A stretch of DNA of 33,416 bases from Novosphingobium sp. (GTDB lineage: Bacteria; Pseudomonadota; Alphaproteobacteria; Sphingomonadales; Sphingomonadaceae). A program made the position numbers and the translations under genes. The notes beneath the pieces were generated by a model. That model saw only the letters and a program-made list of their open reading frames with translations. It did no database searches and was not told the DNA's origin. The stretch is from contig SECS01000093.1 of assembly GCA_004211435.1 (NCBI GenBank), positions 1 through 33,416 of the forward strand, read 5' to 3'. Shown here piece by piece: positions 7,515-14,883 of the stretch (the stretch's first letter is position 1; every line of letters starts with the position of its first letter).

Positions 7515-8939
7515 GTGACGTCCACTCCGCGTTCTTCCCGGCTTTCGGCGCTCGCCGCTGCTTGCGCCCTCATTCTCACCCCGTCGTTGTCCATGGGTGC
7601 GGCGCCACCAAGCCCCACTCCGAAACCGGTCGAAACGCGAGAAGCTGAAATCGCGCGCGAAGCCTATGCCTTTCTCTATCCGCTGGTGATCATGGACGTG
7701 ACCCGACGGCAGGCGCTGCAACGCGGCGGATCGAGCCTGGCGGCCCCCGTCAATACGTTTCATCACAGCCCGGCCTTCCCACGCGGCGATTTCAAGGCGG
7801 TGGTCCGGCCGAATTTCGATACGCTCTATTCTTCGGCCTGGCTCGATCTCGGCAACGGGCCGGTCCTATTGTCGATCGGTGACACCAAGAACCGGTACTA
7901 CATGCTGCCGCTTTACGATGCCTGGACCGATACCTTCGCGATACCCGGCAGTGAGACGCTGCCCGCGGGCAAGACAGCCAAGTTTGCGATCACCGGTCCT
8001 GGGTGGCAGGGAATCTTGCCGGCCGGCGTCGAGCGGATCGATGCGCCGACCCGCTTCGTCTGGATCATAGGCCGCATTCAGACGAACGGCGTGTCCGACT
8101 ATCCCGTCGTCCATCAGATCCAGAAGGCGCTCACGCTGGCGCCGCTCGACCCGGCCAAACCGGCACCGTTGGCGAGCGATGCGCCCGTCGATCTCACCCT
8201 GCCCCCGGTCGCGCTCGTCAACCGCCTGAGCGCGACAGAGTTCTATGAGACGGCCCTGCGCCTGATGGTCGACAATCCGCCGCACCTCGTCGACCAGGCC
8301 CAGGTAGCCCGCCTCGGACTAATCGGCCTCCGCGCCGCGCGCGACTTCCGCTTCGCCGGCCTGTCATCCGCCGCGCAAGCCGCACTCGCCGATGCCAAGA
8401 CGCAAGGGCCGGCGCGCATTCTCCGCTATGCCGGACGCAACGGTCAGCAGCGCAACGGCTGGCGGCTCAACACGCTTTCGGTTGGGACATATGGCGCGGA
8501 CTACGATCAGCGCGCGGCCGTGGCGCTGGTGGGTCTCGGCGCGAACCGCCCGACGGACTCGATCTATCCGAGCACCAGCGTCGATCGCGACGGCAAGGCG
8601 CTGAGCGGCCAGGAGCACTATGTCGTGCGTTTCAAGGTGGGCGAACTGCCGCCAGCACGCGCGTTCTGGTCGCTCACCGCTTATACGCCCGAAGGCTATA
8701 CCGAACCTAATGCGATCGATCGTTACGCCGTCGGCGATCGCGATGCCTTGTCGTTCAATCCCGACGGCTCGCTCGATCTCCTGCTTCAGAACGACGATCC
8801 GGGCGCCGATCGGCGCGCCAACTGGCTGCCGGTTCCACGTGGACCGTTCAATCTCAGCTTGCGGATCTACCGCCCCGCACCTTCAGCGCTCGAGGGCGAC
8901 TGGCCGCCGCCGGCGATAGAGCGCACCATCCAGAAATAG
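7515..8939 (+). CDS. DUF1254/DUF1214 domain-containing secreted protein
   Basis: A 474-residue protein with a signal peptide (about 1-29, hydrophobic core ALAAACALILTPSLSM). It is followed by a DUF1254 region (about 45-190: AYAFLYPLVIMDVTR, PNFDTLYSSAWLDL, YYMLPLYDAWTDTF) and a DUF1214 region near the end (about 370-470: ALSGQEHYVVRF, PARAFWSLTAYTP, LPVPRGPFNLSLRIY). These domains pair commonly in proteobacterial exported proteins of unknown biochemical function. The start is GTG 7515 with ACGAGG 7 bases upstream; no better ATG precedes the signal peptide. It is monocistronic, with a hairpin just after the stop and a converging monooxygenase operon. Confidence 0.88.
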   Translation: MTSTPRSSRLSALAAACALILTPSLSMGAAPPSPTPKPVETREAEIAREAYAFLYPLVIMDVTRRQALQRGGSSLAAPVNTFHHSPAFPRGDFKAVVRPNFDTLYSSAWLDLGNGPVLLSIGDTKNRYYMLPLYDAWTDTFAIPGSETLPAGKTAKFAITGPGWQGILPAGVERIDAPTRFVWIIGRIQTNGVSDYPVVHQIQKALTLAPLDPAKPAPLASDAPVDLTLPPVALVNRLSATEFYETALRLMVDNPPHLVDQAQVARLGLIGLRAARDFRFAGLSSAAQAALADAKTQGPARILRYAGRNGQQRNGWRLNTLSVGTYGADYDQRAAVALVGLGANRPTDSIYPSTSVDRDGKALSGQEHYVVRFKVGELPPARAFWSLTAYTPEGYTEPNAIDRYAVGDRDALSFNPDGSLDLLLQNDDPGADRRANWLPVPRGPFNLSLRIYRPAPSALEGDWPPPAIERTIQK

Positions 8940-8949
8940 CGAAACGCGC

Positions 8950-8986
8950 AGCGGCACCCCGCCCGCCGCGGCAACGGGGTGCTGCT
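8950..8986. terminator. Bidirectional terminator hairpin between converging genes
   Basis: AGCGGCACCCCG (8950-8961) pairs with CGGGGTGCTGCT (8975-8986): 12 pairs including one G-U, with a 13-base loop. It sits between the DUF1254 stop at 8939 and the monooxygenase stop at 8995. The T content downstream is modest, so efficiency is uncertain. Confidence 0.65.
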
Positions 8987-8994
8987 TCGTCTTG

Positions 8995-10311
8995 CTACTC
9001 GGCGAAGTACCGGTTCGCGGGACGTTTCAACCCTAGGTGGTCGCGCAGGGTCGTGCCCTCGTACTCGGTGCGGAACAGCCCGCGCCGCTGAAGCTCGGGC
9101 ACAACGCGATCGACGAAGTCGTCAAGCCCGCCCGGAAGCCACGGGAACATGATGTTGAACCCGTCCGAACCCCGCTCCTCGATCCACGCCTCCATGCCGT
9201 CCGCGATCGTCTGCGGGGTACCCACGAAGGACAGGCCAGCATAGCTCCCGGCCTTGGCGGCAAGCTGTCGAATGGTCTTCCCCTTCGCCGCTTCGACCAT
9301 GCGGTCCCGGCCCGATCGGCTGGCATTGCTTTCGGGAATTTCGGGCAGCGGCCCATCGGGATCGAAACCCGACACGTCATAGTCGAGCGCGATCGACAGC
9401 GAGCGGATACCGCTGTCGTAGTGCACCAGGCTGTCGAGATGCGCGCGCTTCGCCCACGCTTCCTCATCGCTGTCGCCCACCACGACGAAGGCTGCAGGCA
9501 GGATCTTGAGGCTGTCGGGATCGCGGCCCAGCGCCGGCATCCGCCCTTTGACGTCGGCATAGAAGGCCTTGCCCCGCGCGAGATTGTCGGCCGATCCGAA
9601 GATCACCTCTGCTGTTTCGGCCGCAAGCTGCCGACCGGGCTCGGAGGCGCCCGCCTGGACGATCACCGGCCAGCCCTGGACAGGCCGCGCAATGTTGAGC
9701 GGGCCTCGCACCGATAGGAACTCGCCCTTGTGGTCGAGCACGTGGAGCTTGTCGGGATCGAAGAACACGCCGCTCTCGACGTCGCGGACGAAAGCATCGT
9801 CGGCCCAGCTGTCCCAGAGCCCGGTGACCACCTCGTGAAATTCTCGCGCCCGAGCATAGCGCGTCTCGTGGGCGAGGTGCACCTCGCTACCGAAATTGTG
9901 CGAGGTCTCTGGGTTGCCCGTGGTCACGACGTTCCAGCCCGCCCGGCCCTGGCTCAGGTGGTCGAGCGAGGCGAAGCGCCGCGCAATGTGGTAGGGCTCG
10001 TCGTAGGTGGTCGAGGCCGTGGCGATCAGGCCGATCCTCTCGGTCTCCATTGCCAGCGCCGATAGCAGGGTCAGCGGCTCGAACGAGGTCACCGTATGGC
10101 TTCGCTTCAAGGCGTCGATCGGCATGTTCAGCACGGCCAGATGATCGGCCATGAAAAAGGCGTCGAACTTCGCCGCTTCGAGCCGCTGCGCCAGCCGGCG
10201 GATCAGCGGGAAATTGAAATTGGCGTCGGACGCCGCGCCCGGATAGCGCCAGGCGCCGGTGTGGATCGAGATCGGGCGCATGAACGCGCCGAGATGGAGC
10301 TGGCGGCTCAT
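8995..10311 (-). CDS. FMN-dependent monooxygenase of the NtaA/SnaA/DszA (LLM) family
   Basis: A 438-residue bacterial-luciferase-like monooxygenase. Family signatures include LHLGAFMRP near the N-terminus, AKFDAFFMADHLAV, EPLTLLSALAMETERIGLIATAST, LDHLSQGRAGWNVVTT and a RPVQGWPVIVQAGAS segment. The length and motifs fit the nitrilotriacetate/dibenzothiophene-sulfone branch, which uses FMNH2 from a separate reductase to cleave C-N or C-S bonds or oxidise xenobiotics. No flavin reductase gene is adjacent, so reduced flavin must come from elsewhere. It is the third gene of a minus-strand operon: its ATG overlaps the SDR stop as TGATG (10313-10309), implying translational coupling. The substrate is unknown; the GST and SDR partners suggest an electrophilic organic compound. 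Confidence 0.92.
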   Translation of the reverse strand: MSRQLHLGAFMRPISIHTGAWRYPGAASDANFNFPLIRRLAQRLEAAKFDAFFMADHLAVLNMPIDALKRSHTVTSFEPLTLLSALAMETERIGLIATASTTYDEPYHIARRFASLDHLSQGRAGWNVVTTGNPETSHNFGSEVHLAHETRYARAREFHEVVTGLWDSWADDAFVRDVESGVFFDPDKLHVLDHKGEFLSVRGPLNIARPVQGWPVIVQAGASEPGRQLAAETAEVIFGSADNLARGKAFYADVKGRMPALGRDPDSLKILPAAFVVVGDSDEEAWAKRAHLDSLVHYDSGIRSLSIALDYDVSGFDPDGPLPEIPESNASRSGRDRMVEAAKGKTIRQLAAKAGSYAGLSFVGTPQTIADGMEAWIEERGSDGFNIMFPWLPGGLDDFVDRVVPELQRRGLFRTEYEGTTLRDHLGLKRPANRYFAE

Positions 10312-11012
10312 CAGAAGCGCTCCACCCAGGGACGCAGTTCGACCTCCCAGCTCCAGGCACTGCGCGGCTGCGTCAGGACGCTGAGATAGGCTTGGGCGAT
10401 ATCGTCGGGATCGAGCGTGGAATCGGGCGCTTCCGCGGGATCGGGCCGCGTGGCGCTGCGCACCGCGCCGTCGATGACGAAGTGGGCGACGTGAATGCCC
10501 TGCGGCGAGAGTTCGCGCGCCGCGCTCTGCGCGAGGCCGCGCAGGCCGAACTTCCCGATGGCGAAGGCCGAGGACTGTGCGAAACCCTTGACGCTCGCGG
10601 TCGCGCCGGTCAGCAGGATGGCACCCGCGCCCCGCGGCAGCAGGCGTTTCGCGGCCTCCTGAACGACGAGGAAGCCCCCAAAAGCCGACACCTCGATCGC
10701 GCGGCGCACCGCTTCGGGATCGAGCTCGGCAATGGCGCCACGAACCCGGCCGCTGGCATTGTATAGGACTATCTCGGGCACGCCGATGCGCGATTCGACT
10801 TCCGAGAACAACGCCTGGACCGCCGCGGGGTCCGAAGCATCGACCGGCAGTGCCACGGCGCCGATTTCTTCGGCGAGCGGCGCAAGCTTCGCGACGTCAC
10901 GCGCGGCGAGCGCAACCTTGACGCCTTTCGCCGCCAGCGCGCGTGCGAACGAAGCGCTGATGCCGGCACCCGCGCCGACGATCAGGGCCGTACCATAAGG
11001 AAGACTGCCCAT
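10311..11012 (-). CDS. Short-chain dehydrogenase-like protein with Phe at the catalytic Tyr position
   Basis: A 233-residue Rossmann protein. The nucleotide-binding loop is GAGAGIS (13-19), the NNAG-type motif is present as N85-A-S-G88, and Ser140 lies in TGATAS. The canonical YxxxK is replaced by F150-A-I-G-K154: Lys is kept and Tyr is lost. This matches what is described for the SDR_c10-like subgroup (conserved domain cd05373), which has Phe in place of the active Tyr. It may be a non-classical reductase or a binding protein. An open frame continues upstream to 11942 on this strand, but that part is the shadow of the GST gene; ATG 11012 starts exactly at the homology and overlaps the GST stop as TGATG. 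It is the middle gene of the GST-SDR-monooxygenase operon. Confidence 0.9.
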   Translation of the reverse strand: MGSLPYGTALIVGAGAGISASFARALAAKGVKVALAARDVAKLAPLAEEIGAVALPVDASDPAAVQALFSEVESRIGVPEIVLYNASGRVRGAIAELDPEAVRRAIEVSAFGGFLVVQEAAKRLLPRGAGAILLTGATASVKGFAQSSAFAIGKFGLRGLAQSAARELSPQGIHVAHFVIDGAVRSATRPDPAEAPDSTLDPDDIAQAYLSVLTQPRSAWSWEVELRPWVERF

Positions 11013-11728
11013 CAGTTCGTCCTCCCCTGAACGACCGCGGCCGTCTGACCGAACAGGATGCGCTTGGCCTCCTCGCTCTGCGGCGCGCCAGCCCCTGGAT
11101 TGACCTGCGCTACCAGCGCATAGGCCCGTTCGGTGGCCGGACGCTCGCGGATCGTCTCGAACCAGCGTTGGAGGTTGGGGAAATCGCCGAGCACCTGGCC
11201 CTGCCGTTCCCAGGGCACCACCCAGGGATAGGACGCGATGTCGGCGATCGAATAGTCCTCGCCCGCCAGGAACGGCCGGTCGGCGAGCCGCTTGTCGAGC
11301 ACGCCGTAGAGCCGGTTGGTCTCGTTGGTGTAGCGCGTAACCGCATAAGGGATCTGCTCTGGCGCGGCGTAGCGGAAATGGTTGTTCTGCCCCGCCATCG
11401 GGCCGAGCCCGCCCATCTGCCAGAACAGCCACTGCAGCGTTTCGGTTCGGCCGCGCGGATCGGACGGGATCAGCTTGCCGGTCTTCTCCGCGAGATATTG
11501 GAGGATCGCGCCGGATTCGAAGACCGAGATCGGCGCGCCGCCGTCGGCCGGTTCGTCGTCGACGATTGCGGGTATGCGGTTGTTGGGTGCGATCGACAGA
11601 AAATAGGGCAGAAACTGCTCGCCCTTGCCGATGTCCACCGGCGTGATGCGGTAGGGAATACCCGTTTCTTCGAGGAACAGGGTAATCTTGTGACCGTTCG
11701 GCGTGGTCCAGTAATAAAGGTCGATCAT
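11012..11728 (-). CDS. Glutathione S-transferase, YghU/YfcG-like
   Basis: A 238-residue cytoplasmic protein with an N-terminal thioredoxin-like domain (about 1-85) and an all-helical C-terminal domain (about 90-205). The beginning, MIDLYYWTTPNGHKITLFLE, has the T-x-N-G-x-K pattern of the YfcG/YghU (Nu-class) group, which lacks the usual Tyr/Ser/Cys nucleophile and acts as a glutathione-dependent disulfide-bond oxidoreductase. The glutathione-binding NNRIPAIVDDE and FESGAIL segments are present. The start is ATG 11728 with GGAG about 6 bases upstream. It is the first gene of a three-gene operon with an SDR and a flavin monooxygenase, suggesting a detoxification or catabolic role. A divergent sulfatase operon begins at 12063. 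Confidence 0.92.
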   Translation of the reverse strand: MIDLYYWTTPNGHKITLFLEETGIPYRITPVDIGKGEQFLPYFLSIAPNNRIPAIVDDEPADGGAPISVFESGAILQYLAEKTGKLIPSDPRGRTETLQWLFWQMGGLGPMAGQNNHFRYAAPEQIPYAVTRYTNETNRLYGVLDKRLADRPFLAGEDYSIADIASYPWVVPWERQGQVLGDFPNLQRWFETIRERPATERAYALVAQVNPGAGAPQSEEAKRILFGQTAAVVQGRTN

Positions 11729-11998
11729 GTCGTTCTCCGGCGGCGCAACCAAGCCGCACGCGGAAGCGAGCGGACGGCGGTGAGCCATCAAGCATGGAAG
11801 GCGAGGCCTGACGCTGTCGTCCGGGCATCGGCAGGTGATCCGGCGAGCTCAGGCGGTCGCCGGTCCCCAGTGCGCGGTCGCCTGATCGGCCGGACCCGGA
11901 GCCTGTCCAAGCTATGAACGCACCCAAGAGTGTCAATCTCAAGTTTTGCTTTGGACGCTCGAAGAATGCTTTGCGCCTCGCCGCCTCAACCCGCCCAG

Positions 11999-12023
11999 AA
12001 TCTCTATTGATGGAGTAGAGATT
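11999..12023. promoter_or_regulatory. Perfect 8-bp dyad in the divergent region before the sulfatase operon
   Basis: AATCTCTA (11999-12006) and TAGAGATT (12016-12023) are perfect inverted repeats with a 9-base spacer. The AT-rich block lies 40 bases before the small-protein ATG at 12063, within a 334-base gap between two divergent operons (11729-12062). It looks like a dimeric regulator site or a leader hairpin. No regulator gene lies immediately beside it, and no other clear signal was seen in the gap. Confidence 0.5.
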
Positions 12024-12062
12024 TATCCGCTAACGCGGGCGGGTAACAGGGGGCGTTCGATC

Positions 12063-12380
12063 ATGCCGGCTCATTCCGTATCGTTCACCGCTGCCGGCTC
12101 GTCCGATCTGGCCGCTGCGACTCTGGATCCGTTTCACAGTGCGCAGCACTTGCTGCGCCAGGGCAAGCCGCTGTCGACCGATCAGTTCGCCGAACTCGAC
12201 GAACTGCTGCGCCGGGTCAGCCATCGGCAATTCCTGGAACTGACCGACGATCCCGCACATCAGCCGCAGCTGCGCGTCTATCGCGCGCTGTCGCGGCGTA
12301 TCGGCATGCGGGCGATCACACTGGCGCTCGCCGGCCTGAGCGCGATCGCGGGATCGTTCGCCCTGTTCCTGGCCCGCTGA
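12063..12380 (+). CDS. Small hypothetical protein with C-terminal membrane anchor
   Basis: A 105-residue protein I do not recognise. The N-terminal two thirds are polar and helical (DQFAELDELLRRVSHRQFLEL). Residues about 82-103 form a single hydrophobic segment (ITLALAGLSAIAGSFALFL) ending in Ala-Arg, so a tail-anchored inner-membrane protein with a cytoplasmic head is likely. The start is ATG 12063, with AGGGGG about 9 bases upstream; the open frame extends to 11946 but that part crosses the palindrome at 11999-12023. The stop is only three bases before the sulfatase ATG, so the two are almost certainly co-transcribed. It could assist sulfatase export or regulation, but nothing in the sequence shows this. 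Confidence 0.65.
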   Translation: MPAHSVSFTAAGSSDLAAATLDPFHSAQHLLRQGKPLSTDQFAELDELLRRVSHRQFLELTDDPAHQPQLRVYRALSRRIGMRAITLALAGLSAIAGSFALFLAR

Positions 12381-12383
12381 GCC

Positions 12384-14366
12384 ATGGGCAAACTGCCGTT
12401 CGCATCGCTGCTGGTCTGTGCGACGGCGCTCGCCACGGGGCCGGTTGACGCCCAGTCCCATCCGGCCAGCACCGTCACTCGCGCGGCCAACCAGACTGCC
12501 CTGACCGCCGCCGCCGAAGACGAGGCGCGCGAAGCGATCGAGGACGCCGCCGCGCGCCGCGGCCTGATCGCCACCCTGCCCGATGGCGTCGTGCGCAATT
12601 CGGCGGGAGAGGTGATCCTCGACCGGCGCGACTTCGCCTTCCTGAACGATCCCGTCGCGCCGGCCAGTGTCCATCCGCGGCTCTGGCGGCAGGCCCGCCG
12701 CGATGCCCAGCACGGCCTGTTCGAGGTCGTCCCCGACGCCATCTGGCAACTGCGCGGCTACGATGTCGCGGTGATGACCTTCATCAAGACCGACAGCGGT
12801 GTGATCGTGGTCGATCCGCTGACCACCGAAGAAGCGGCGCGATCCGGCTGGGCGCTGTTCCGCGAAAAGGTCGGCGGCTGGCCGATCCGCGCGATCCTTT
12901 TCTCCCACAGCCACGTCGATCACTTCGGCGGCGTGCGCGGGGTCATCGACGCGGAGGCGGTAGCGCGCGACAAAATCCCGATCATCGCTCCGCACGGCTT
13001 CACCGAGGAGGCCGTCAGCGAAAACGTCCTTGCCGGCCCGGCGATGCTCGCGCGCGCCGAGTTCATGTTCGCAGGCAATCTTTCGGTCGGCCCGCAAGGG
13101 CACGTCGACACGGGCCTGGGGCCGCGAGGCGCCAAGGGCACTTCGGGCTTCATGCAACCCAACCGGCTGATCGGCCCCGAGGGCGCCAGCATCACGATCG
13201 ACGGGCTCGAACTGATCATCGCCGATGCCGCGCGTACCGAGGCGCCCGCGGAATACGTATTCTACGTGCCCCGCTACAAGGCCCTGCACTCGACCGAGGT
13301 CGTGACGAAAACCTTCCACAACCTGCTGACCCCACGCGGCGCGCAGATCCGCGACGGGCTGCGCTGGTCGCAGGTGATCGATCAGATGCTGCAGCGCTGG
13401 GGCAGCGAGGCGCAGGTGCGCCTCGGCTCGCACGGTTGGCCGACCTTCGGCGGCGAGGACCTGCGCCGCGAGCTCGTCGGCCACCGCGACATCTATCGCT
13501 TCGTCCACGACCGCACGCTGGCCGCAGCCAATAGCGGCGCGACGATCCAGGAATTGCCCGACATCCTCGAAGCCGCGCCGGGCCTCGCTCCCTATCCCAC
13601 GGCGCGCGGCTATTACGGCACGATCAACCACAACGCCAAGGCGGTCTACCAGCGCTATTTCGGCTGGTGGGACGGCGTGCCGGCCGACTACGATCCTTTG
13701 CCGCCCGAAGAAGCATCGCGCGGCTATGTGGCTCTGGCTGGCGGGCCGAAGAAGCTGCTCGCGGCGGGTCGGCGCGCCTATGATGCGGGCAACTATCGTT
13801 GGGCGGCAACGCTGTTCAACCACTTGGTCTTCGCCGATGCCACCGACACCGCGGCCAAGAGCGCACTGGCCGATGCCTACGAGCAGATCGGCTATCAGGC
13901 GGAATCGGGCGCCTGGCGCAATTACTACCTGGTCGCCGCCGCCCGCCTGCGCGGCGAGGCCACGCCGCGCGCCTTGCCCGTTCGCCAGAGCGCCAGCTTC
14001 GTGGCCGCCATACCGACGCTCGACTTCTTCAACGCGCTGGCAACGCGATATGCACCGACGACAGCGCTGGCCGAACCGCGCATCCTGCGTTTCGTGCTGA
14101 CCGACACGCGCGAGAGCATCGCCGTCGAGCTGTCGGGCATCGTCGCCAATCCGCGAGCCGAGGCGTGGGACGCGGCGAAAGCGCCCACTGCCGCCGAAGT
14201 CCGCACGACGCGCCGCGCACTGCTCGGCTTGATCGGCGGCGAAGCCAAGATCGCCGACCTACTGGCGGCGAAGCAGATCGAACTCTCGGGCGACCTTGCC
14301 CTGCTGCAGCGCTGGACGACCAGCCTGCGGCCGATCACATCCGGGTTCAATATCGTCACGCCTTGA
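12384..14366 (+). CDS. Alkyl/aryl-sulfatase of the metallo-beta-lactamase fold (SdsA1/BDS1-like)
   Basis: A 660-residue secreted enzyme with a signal peptide (about 1-23, ending VDA). The metallo-beta-lactamase domain (about 115-370) contains the di-zinc motif H175-S-H177-V-D179-H180 in ILFSHSHVDHFGG, then TEAPAE and LGSHGWPTFGG, which carry further metal or sulfate-site residues in this family. A helical dimerisation region (about 440-530) precedes an SCP2-like C-terminal domain ending in SGFNIVTP, a typical family terminus. SdsA1-type enzymes hydrolyse primary alkyl sulfates such as SDS to alcohol and sulfate in the periplasm. The gene follows a small membrane protein by three bases. Its 3' end overlaps the converging aminotransferase remnant by 11 bases. 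A sulfur-scavenging or surfactant-degrading role is inferred. Confidence 0.93.
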   Translation: MGKLPFASLLVCATALATGPVDAQSHPASTVTRAANQTALTAAAEDEAREAIEDAAARRGLIATLPDGVVRNSAGEVILDRRDFAFLNDPVAPASVHPRLWRQARRDAQHGLFEVVPDAIWQLRGYDVAVMTFIKTDSGVIVVDPLTTEEAARSGWALFREKVGGWPIRAILFSHSHVDHFGGVRGVIDAEAVARDKIPIIAPHGFTEEAVSENVLAGPAMLARAEFMFAGNLSVGPQGHVDTGLGPRGAKGTSGFMQPNRLIGPEGASITIDGLELIIADAARTEAPAEYVFYVPRYKALHSTEVVTKTFHNLLTPRGAQIRDGLRWSQVIDQMLQRWGSEAQVRLGSHGWPTFGGEDLRRELVGHRDIYRFVHDRTLAAANSGATIQELPDILEAAPGLAPYPTARGYYGTINHNAKAVYQRYFGWWDGVPADYDPLPPEEASRGYVALAGGPKKLLAAGRRAYDAGNYRWAATLFNHLVFADATDTAAKSALADAYEQIGYQAESGAWRNYYLVAAARLRGEATPRALPVRQSASFVAAIPTLDFFNALATRYAPTTALAEPRILRFVLTDTRESIAVELSGIVANPRAEAWDAAKAPTAAEVRTTRRALLGLIGGEAKIADLLAAKQIELSGDLALLQRWTTSLRPITSGFNIVTP

Positions 14367-14766
14367 GCGTTTCCAGCACGCGGATCACCGCCGCGTTTTC
14401 GGCTGGCGTGCCGATCGTGAAGCGGATCCAGTCGTTCAACGGTGCGAAAGCCCGGCCGATCGCAATGCCAGCCGCCGCGAACCGCACGCAGTTCCCTGCC
14501 TGCTTCAGGCGGAAGAAGGCAAAGTTCGCGCGGCTGTCGCTGCGCTCGAGCCCGAGCCGGTCGAGCAAGGCGGTCACCCGCCGCCGTTCGGAGACAACGA
14601 TGTCGCGCATGCGGCGGACGTGGTCCTGGTCGGCCAGCGCTGCCGATGCGGCCGCGGTGGCGGCAGCCAGCCGGAACAGTTCGCGACGACCCAAGGCACC
14701 GAAATGCAAGGTATCCGGATGAGACATGAAAGATGAGTCCAATAGTCGAACCGACTTATCGGTCAT
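14356..14766 (-). pseudogene. Aminotransferase (HisC-like) remnant with central domain deleted
   Basis: An open frame of 136 codons that joins two parts of what was probably a longer gene. The first part (about 1-36) has a GALGRRELFRLAA segment like the twin-arginine leader of exported histidinol-phosphate-aminotransferase-like proteins. From about residue 42 (ALADQDHVRRMRDIV through ANFAFFRL, WIRFTIGTPAENAAVI) it matches the C-terminal small domain of the HisC/fold-type I aminotransferases. The large PLP-binding domain, including the Schiff-base Lys region, is absent. The junction lies in an Ala-rich stretch (LAAATAAAS) that occurs in both a Tat leader and the C-terminal domain, so an in-frame internal deletion is likely. 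It cannot be an active aminotransferase. It is divergent from a dipeptidase and overlaps the sulfatase end by 11 bases. Confidence 0.75.
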
Positions 14767-14794
14767 GATAGGCCCATGAGAAGTCCCGTCCTAT

Positions 14795-14811
14795 GACGAT
14801 TTTCAATCGTC
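14795..14811. promoter_or_regulatory. 17-base palindrome between the aminotransferase remnant and the dipeptidase
   Basis: GACGATT (14795-14801), spacer TTC, AATCGTC (14805-14811): a perfect 7-bp dyad. It sits 73 bases before the dipeptidase ATG and 29 bases from the start of the divergent remnant. It is of operator type and size, but no regulator gene is adjacent. Confidence 0.4.
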
Positions 14812-14883
14812 TCATTTGGCGTTTCAACCCCATACCGCTGCAACAGCTTTTATCATCGGACATCGTCACAGCCCGGAGTGATC

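Noticed and set aside
11013..11942. SDR as a 543-residue fusion protein starting at 11942
   Set aside because: The extra N-terminal part is the shadow of the GST gene in another frame and the SDR homology starts at its own ATG, which overlaps the GST stop.
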